NCBI GenBank assembly: GCA_963082875.1
Contig: OY720103.1
Location: 5,766,001 to 5,830,000 of the forward strand
Direction of reading: 5' to 3'
DNA length: 64,000 nt
Source: Corella eumyota
Lineage: Eukaryota; Chordata; Ascidiacea; Phlebobranchia; Corellidae
The position numbers and the translations under genes were made by a program. Shown piece by piece: positions 57,801 to 64,000 of this stretch (the stretch's first letter is position 1; each line of letters starts with the position of its first letter). Below the pieces are notes generated by a model. That model worked only from the letters and a program-made list of their open reading frames with translations, did no database searches and was not told the origin of the DNA.

Positions 57801-60800
57801 TTGAGACTTTTCGAACCCCCCATTTTCAAATCCGAAACTGCCATTTTCAAATCCGAAACTGCCATTTTCGGGCATATGGTTTCGGTCAAACTTCTATACG
57901 TTAAAGGGGAACTCAACAAAAAAATAAGGCCAGCTATTATGTTTTTGTGAAATGTACTAAGTTTAAAACTTTAATCAAAAATCTAGAAATAGAACAAGTT
58001 TTATAATAGGCATACATTTTTTTTGTTGCATCTTAACGAATAAAAACACTTGTGTAGTGTAGGACCATCCTTAGGGAAGCTTATAAACGTTTTTATAATA
58101 GTTTAACTTTTTTAGAAAACTCGTACCACTTTAAAAACAGCTTATGACCGCATCATAACGTATAGCTAACAAATTCGCGTACAACCCGGTGACGTCATAA
58201 AGGGTTTGCCGTCGAAGTTTAAAACATCGAACCAGGCTTAATACAGACACAAAAATATTTTTAATTACAGTTTTAAACTCAGAACAGTTCAAAAAAAACA
58301 TATAGCCTGGCCTTATTTTTCTGTTGAGTTTCCCTTTAAAACCGTTTTTGGTGATATGATAATAATCGAACAAAAAGAACAGTATATGTTAATTAACTTA
58401 CGTCGTAAACTTGGTCGAATCACATTCGATCTGCTCCTTTGACCAAGTGGTGGAAATGTTGACATGGTTGGAGCTGTTTTTGCATTCCTGCTCGATATTC
58501 TGATGTCGTCTGTCGCAGTCTGCGTACTTACAGGTATTTTGTCCTGTAAATATCCCATGCTCTGTGTATATCGCAAACCGTCCGAACCTGGCGTAAATTA
58601 GATTTTTAATTTTAAAAATCCGCTAAGCGGCGCTTTTAAGATAAAATGTAAAACCGCTGGTGGTAAATAGTGTAATAAGGTTTTAAGTCCGGTAGTGTGG
58701 CGAACCGGTCATGGCGTTGGACTACGAGCCAAAGGGTTTCGGTTCGAGCCGCCCCAACGTCACACTATTCGCCTTTGAGCCCGGCGTTTACGAATAGCTC
58801 AAAACACGTCATAACAGCACACCCTTCCCCAATAAAAAATTTAAACCCATCACCTTAGGATGATATGAAAAAAAAAAAAAAAAAAAAAAAAAGGTTTTGG
58901 GCTGGTCATAGCAATAGCCAAAAGGTTACGGGTTCGAGCCGCACCAATGCAACTTTTTTAGCCCTAAACTCAAGCATTTACAGATAACTTAAACAAACAC
59001 GTTACAAATCCAAACCCGTTTTCAATAAAACTTAGAACCTATTCTAAGGTGATATGGAAAATGGTCAATTAAGTTATAATTCTAACTCCAAAAATTGTAG
59101 TGCCTACCACTCTTGGATTCACAACACGAGGTCATTGGTTCGATTACCATTGCTTCCGTGGCCTGGCGCCCTTAATTAGAGTGCTAAAACGCCGAAAGGT
59201 TTCGGGTTCGAGCCGCACCATTGCCACACTATTCGCCCTCGAGCCCGGCGTTCACAGATAGCTTAAACACGTCATAACAGAACACCCTTTTCCAATAAAT
59301 ATTTAAAACCTTTAACCTTAGAGTGATATGGAAAAAAATGTATAAAAGGAAAAATGCTGTAATCAGTAAGCGAAACAAAAACGGCAAAAAATAATAACTT
59401 ATGTAATAGAGCTACTAACCTGTTATTTGTATTCCCTTCAACCCAATAGACATCAAGACATCATGGTTCTTGCGAGCGTACAGCACCAGTTTTTTGCTTA
59501 CGGAACACGGCATTTGGAAAACAGTGACGTAACCACTGCCGTTGGTTGCGACCTTGGCAAGGTAAGTTAGCTACAAAAATGTAAGTTATTAACTTAATAC
59601 CAGTCGATTACTCACGTAATGCCTTTAAACTGAAATACATATAACATGCACACATATCTATGTGGGTTATTAGTATTTTTACATATTGAATCGCAAATAT
59701 AATATAGTTCGGTTAATACTCGAATATAATACGTTTAAAAATATTTTTTGCGGCAGCAATTTAAACAATTAAGATTCTAGGTTTGGTTCCCACTATTGCA
59801 ACCGAATTCCCTTTTTATAAGGCATTTTCAGCTCTTTTATAAAGTAGTCATTTAATAAACATGTCTACCACTTTATCAGGCCCGAAGACAACTCAACTTT
59901 GGGGATCTCAATCTACACACTACTAAATTCCAAAGAACCCAGCCCGAAAACAACTCAACCCTGAACATCTCAATTTAGAGAAAACTTAACTTGGAGACAA
60001 CTTAACCGAAAAAAAATTAAAAATAAACAAACAATGGGTGTAAAAATGCTAAATTGTCCAGAGAAATGTCTATTTAGCATAGTGTTTGTCTCGCAATATG
60101 TTACCTGTGTTTGGTGAATTGACAGTAGTGAGGCCAAATCCTGTTTCATGCACGACAATCTTGCTCTACTAAAGTTGTACACGTCACCGTAATGTAGAAA
60201 ACACATCGTGGTGTAAGTTCCACTCGATTCTTCCGCCCCTAAAAATACAATTAACGTTTAGCACACAAGAAATCTTTAGTCAAAAATATTTTGTGAAAGA
60301 GATGGTGTGATCGCAGAGTTTCTTTTTTTAATTATGTTGGAATTTTTTAATTTGCACGAGGATACCATTATTTTTAAAATTGGTCAAGTAGTTTTTGAGA
60401 TATCGGGATTTGAAGGTAAATGTTCTGAATAGGGAAAATCTCTACGCTCGCGAGTCACGTGACGCACGACGTCATTGTCGTAAGTTCATATGCTAGCAGA
60501 CAAAGAAAATAACCTCATTTTGCCCTTTCTGAGCCGTTTGTTGTACTTTTTTTTAATGTTTTTTGTAGAAAACAAACTTTTAAAAGCAAAATTTAGCCAT
60601 GTTATATAAGTCAGTTGTTACTTTTTAAGTATTTTTAATTAGGTAGGCTGTATTTGAAAAATTCTAACAAATTAAGGGTATGTTGTTAATATTGAAAATT
60701 GATACACTAAAATAAAATTACAAAAGAAATATTAAAATAGAATTTAATCCTAGAAATACCTTGTAGTAGATTGTGGAGAGAACCGATAATTGTGGTAACC

Positions 60801-63752
60801 TCTCTTTCACTTGACGCTGACAGTTCATGATAGTTTACCAGGCTTTTGTATTTCTCTATGTCGGCTGAAAATCTCTCAAACATCCCAACTTTGGTTAAAA
60901 GATATTCTAACAAATCCAAGTCGACTCGATTGATTTTCCACACCAGAGAAAGCTCCTCTATTACTTTTTCGAACGTGTCGAGGTCCTCTAATATTAAGTG
61001 GCTCACGTGACGTGCCATACCCACAGCAACTTTAATCTAAATATATAGGATTGGTAGTTAGGCCAAGCGATTTAGTAAGCATTTTTTCGAAGCGTTTTTT
61101 TTAATTTGAAGTACAACAAATGTATAAGAAATAAAAATATAATTTTTTCTGGGTTATATTTAGTAAAATATTATTAGTGTATTTATTTAAAAGTGTTGAA
61201 ATGGACGAAAATTGTAAGCCCGCACTTTAAGGTTTAAGTTATATCTTAAAAATACTGACAAATGACCGATAACCATTTGACCGAAAACGCCATTTTATCA
61301 AACATTCTTTATAAGCCATTCTTGCCTCTTAAAAATGCCCTTTAATTTTTAAATAGATGTTGACCTAAATTTTGTTAAAATGTTGTTTTCGAAGTTTTGG
61401 TTTACAGGCAAATTTCAATTCGATCGATCGTATTTCGGTGTTATTTAGGGATACTCTAATTTCCGCATAACTTTCCCTTGTATTTATAGAAATAGAAACT
61501 ACAGTAAACCAATATATTATACATGTTACTTAATACCAATGGTTAGGGTAAGGGACGATAAAATTCACATTACGCTTAAGCTGTAAAGTAAAAGCTGCAG
61601 TTAGCTCTACGAACTTTATTAAAATAAAAAAATTTACCTCTAACATGTCCTTAAACTCCAACATTCTCGTTCCTACCCCAATGGCATCAAACAGTTCTTT
61701 GAGCGCTTTCGTCCCTATTTTTTGATCCAAGGTTGTTTTTCTATCTTCAGATCGCACGGATTGACTTGTTGTCGCTGGGGTTGTTAGGCGCATTAAAGAA
61801 CTGCGCATACCTTGGCGGCCAGACCTGTACCTGTGTATTATTTTAAAGTTAATTTTTTTGTATATATTCTTATCCTCGATGTGGGAAAGTCGAATGCGCG
61901 ACTTAAACATAGAGTAACAAAAGTTACTCCGACCCGGTCTCGAGTTGCCTTTAGCAGTTTGGGATATTATATAGATTATAATTGCCCGATAATTATACTG
62001 CTGATTAAGTGCTGGCTCAGCAGGAGTTTATACCATTTATAGCACCTTACTCAAGGGCGCTACAGCATGAGATCAGTGGGGATTGAACCCACAACCTCAT
62101 GTGTGGTGTAACAAGTGTTCTTACCACTACACCACGCTGCCGGTTCTTAGTTTAGAAAAGTAAGGAATTGTTGCGATTCTGTAAACAGCAATTTGTTATC
62201 TGCCCATATTACCGAAATCCATTTGACCGAATGAACATTTACCCGAAAACCAAAATTTCGAAAACTATATTTTACCGAAATATAGGTGAACATTTTTTTT
62301 TGAGTTTACAGGCACTTGGTTTTCGGTTAAACGTCTATTTGAAAGGTGGTTTTCGGTTATGACAGTAATTCATGTAATCCGATGTCAAAAACAACTGCAA
62401 CTATACTTATATGTTACTATAGTACGGTAGTATTTTTTAAAATTAAAAACAAAAAAAGTGGCATTGGTGCGATTCGAACAAAAGGCCTCTCGGATCGTTC
62501 CCGTTGCAATGTTAAATAAATGTTAACTACTTACTTGAATGGCTTAAGTGGACTGTCTAGATCTCCACGTAGGGGACTCGGGATTGTTACAGCTGGGGTC
62601 GTTCTATTTTGCGCCGCCTTCTCTCCTTCCCTTATTGCGACCCTCGATTTCGATGTCGGGGTGTCTTTATTCCGCAAGATAGTTTTTGGGGCGACTTCGC
62701 CCCCTAATTTCGGCTCCCGCAGCTTTCGGGGTGACTTCTCCACCCTCGTTTCGTCGATTTTTACACGGGCAGGCATGCTGTCGTCCAAACCGCCGGGGTT
62801 GGGTTTCGAACCTGTGCTTTTTACTCGGCGCTCGGGTGAAAGGTTGGGGCGCTGGAGCTGGTTTGAGCTGGGCTTGGGTTCTCCAGTGAATTCCCCGACT
62901 ACTTTTGGCCCCAAATCGATTCTGTTAATAAGAAAAAAAAATTTTAGACAACAAATTTTTTGTTGTTGTGTTATTTGCGGTTTTAGTAAACAACCTAAAT
63001 TTCAGTTAAAAATTAATTATTTTACGTTAAAAATAAGCAAAAAAAGCAAGCATTTGGACTATATGTAATAGTAATTTGGCCTTTTGTTGGCGACATGGTT
63101 AAAGAATGGCCCAAATTTAAAATTATTCAATTTACTACATCAAAAATTTACGCTCTTAAAACCCATGTTTAAAGTTTAAACAACAATACGGACATTTTCA
63201 AATTGGCAAAAATATTTATAACAAAAATTTGTTTTTATGCGAATCACGGTACGACAACAACACTCTTAATGCCATATAACAAAAATTATACGATTTCCTA
63301 CTACCGTACATAAGTGACGTTATAAAATTCAACAAGACGTGCCATATCTTACTTTGAGCGAGATAGTTTTGGAATAACACAGATGGATTACGGATTACAC
63401 ACGTTGTCGTGTTTTGGGTAAGCGAAACAGTATAATGGCCCTCGCCTAGTTACCCTAGGGTGTTTAGTGTAGGATTACATGTGCTTTCTACTACGGTTTC
63501 TATATTGAAGGATTAGTTGTTTCGTATTGTAACGGGAGAGCTTATGTTCGAAAGGCAATAATTATTGTCAAAACACACGGCCTTTTTATATTCTAATAAT
63601 CCAAAAACACTTTTGCAGATGTGTTTGCGACATTTTTTGACCAATTTGTTGTCTTAGTTATTGGTTTGATGTATTAGTTGGTGTTTACATAATTCAATTC
63701 GTTTTTAGAAATGTTACAAATTGACTTACCGTAATTCCAATTTGGAAGCCAT
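54811..63752 (-). CDS. Unrecognised 644-residue protein with C-terminal coiled coil
   Basis: Ten exons: 63730-63752, 62535-62921, 61638-61830, 60760-61036, 60105-60238, 59420-59570, 58402-58587, 57149-57396, 55674-55850, 54811-54969 (stop TAG); all junctions GT-AG and in phase. I do not recognise the family. Residues 1 to about 140 are basic, Pro/Ser/Lys-rich and probably disordered. About 165-400 look folded and mostly helical with some strands (IKVAVGMARHVSHLILED, TMCFLHYGDVYNFSRARL, GYVTVFQMPCSVSKKL). About 400-510 are again Ser/Pro/Arg-rich. From about 510 to 620 lies a heptad-rich coiled coil (KLHKSIVSLKKDLKDKTREL, MEIKNMEMRLEAKA). No signal peptide or membrane segment is seen, so it is probably cytoplasmic; a centrosomal or ciliary scaffold is one guess, without direct evidence. 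Confidence 0.82.
55000..55277 (+). repeat. SINE family 1, old
   Basis: Diverged forward copy, clear head (gtggcgcggtgtagtggtta), decayed body and tail, in the last intron of the coiled-coil gene. Confidence 0.65.
55388..55638 (+). repeat. SINE family 1, head-truncated
   Basis: Forward copy starting inside box B (ttggttcaatccccactg), with well-preserved body and poly-A. Confidence 0.82.
56202..56710 (+). mobile_element. hAT-like MITE, copy 2
   Basis: A 509-bp non-coding element with imperfect terminal inverted repeats: CAGGGAACGAAATAACG at the left and the complement of cgttaattcgtaccctg at the right. It is flanked by the 7-base direct repeat ctataac (56195-56201 and 56711-56717). Subterminal tagcgaatcg motifs recur in both orientations. 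CAGGG termini are typical of hAT elements, though hAT duplications are usually 8 bases. It lies in an intron of the coiled-coil gene. Confidence 0.82.
56761..57050 (+). repeat. tRNA-derived SINE, family 1
   Basis: Forward copy about 45 bases after the MITE, starting atcggcagcatagtatagtg, near full length. Confidence 0.87.
57478..57695 (-). repeat. SINE family 1, old
   Basis: Diverged reverse copy: gtaacatctgttaattcgg body and cagtagggatcgaacacag head. Confidence 0.6.
58687..59335 (+). repeat. Three family 2 SINEs in tandem
   Basis: Forward copies at about 58687-58894, 58895-59060 and 59184-59335. The first is the best-preserved family 2 copy in the window: head gtccggtagtgtggcgaacc, box B ggttcgagccgc, tail acacgtcataacagcacacc, then gatatg and about 26 A. 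They lie in one intron of the coiled-coil gene. Confidence 0.85.
61854..62144 (-). repeat. tRNA-derived SINE, family 1
   Basis: Well-preserved, nearly full-length reverse copy in the intron between exons 2 and 3 of the coiled-coil gene. Its tail starts only about 20 bases from the exon 3 acceptor. Confidence 0.9.
62457..62512 (-). repeat. SINE family 2 fragment
   Basis: Short reverse fragment with ggcattggtgcgattcgaac, just outside the donor of exon 2 of the coiled-coil gene. Confidence 0.5.
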
Positions 63753-64000
63753 TATTTTTGGTATTATCTATGCTATGCTAATTAACGAAACATTAACACA
63801 GTTTAAACTTAATTTGCTACAAAGTATTTGAAAAAACAACAGTTTAAAAATATAACTGTAGTTAAAAATCAAAAAAACTATATATATGGTTAAATCGTTT
63901 AGGCATATTTAATGTTCAAATTACAATAAACAGTTTAATTTTTTTAAACTATAGTTAACTAGACATAGTTAACCTAATCTAGCCGATTTCAAATTCAAAT
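63753..64000 (-). promoter_or_regulatory. Upstream region of the coiled-coil gene
   Basis: AT-rich 248 bases before the start codon at 63752. This is where the promoter or 5' UTR should lie; no specific element is recognisable. Confidence 0.35.

Noticed and set aside
61638-62535. Apparent phase mismatch between exons 2 and 3 of the coiled-coil gene, suggesting a missing exon
   Set aside because: On rereading, the donor is CAA before GTAAGT at 62534, so exon 2 ends two bases into a codon and joins exon 3 in frame.
62520-63068. Long plus-strand open frame of 182 codons
   Set aside because: It is antisense to exon 2 of the minus-strand coiled-coil gene, whose GC-rich coding sequence leaves the opposite strand open. 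It runs past the splice site into AT-rich intron without homology.

Overview
The window is eukaryotic nuclear DNA: AT-rich, with small phase-matched exons split by short introns, GT-AG splice sites and many short tRNA-derived SINEs. The best fit is an ascidian tunicate, probably Ciona. Three things point there: the compact animal genes (flightless-1, SEPT3/9-type septin, Rieske protein, a Shisa-like and a claudin-like protein), the SINE load, and an exact 16-base match at 8560-8575 to the spliced leader I recall for Ciona intestinalis. No tool was run; every exon model was built by eye from reading frame, splice signals and remembered family sequences.

Layout. 519-8186 (+) is the 3' part of a gene for a coiled-coil protein ending in a TKL/RIPK-like protein kinase; its stalk is built from tandemly duplicated 105-base exons, including one dead copy. 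10015-11910 (-) is a small three-exon gene for a 122-residue Shisa-like type I membrane protein. 13950-22055 (-) is an eight-exon septin of the SEPT3/9/12 group. About 20.5-26.3 kb is a SINE-poor stretch with no gene I can support. 26764-28349 (-) is a three-exon claudin/PMP22-like four-span protein. 29982-50136 (-) is a complete 27-exon flightless-1 (FLII) gene, 1250 residues. 51243-53848 (+) is a five-exon Rieske iron-sulfur subunit of complex III (UQCRFS1), divergent from FLII over 1.1 kb. 54811-63752 (-) is a ten-exon gene for a 644-residue coiled-coil protein that I do not recognise.

Repeats. Family 1 is a tRNA-derived SINE of roughly 270-320 bp with more than 30 copies; family 2 is a second, shorter tRNA-derived SINE; family 3 is a short dispersed element of about 150-190 bp. 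There are two copies of a hAT-like MITE, a minisatellite made from a SINE box-B segment, and a 38-bp minisatellite in a FLII intron. No rRNA, genuine tRNA, CRISPR or virus-like element was seen.

The genes are not functionally linked as a set. They are separate housekeeping or cell-surface and cytoskeletal genes. The most unusual object is the exon-duplication array of the kinase gene: its exons are phase 0-0, so copies can be added or lost without breaking frame.
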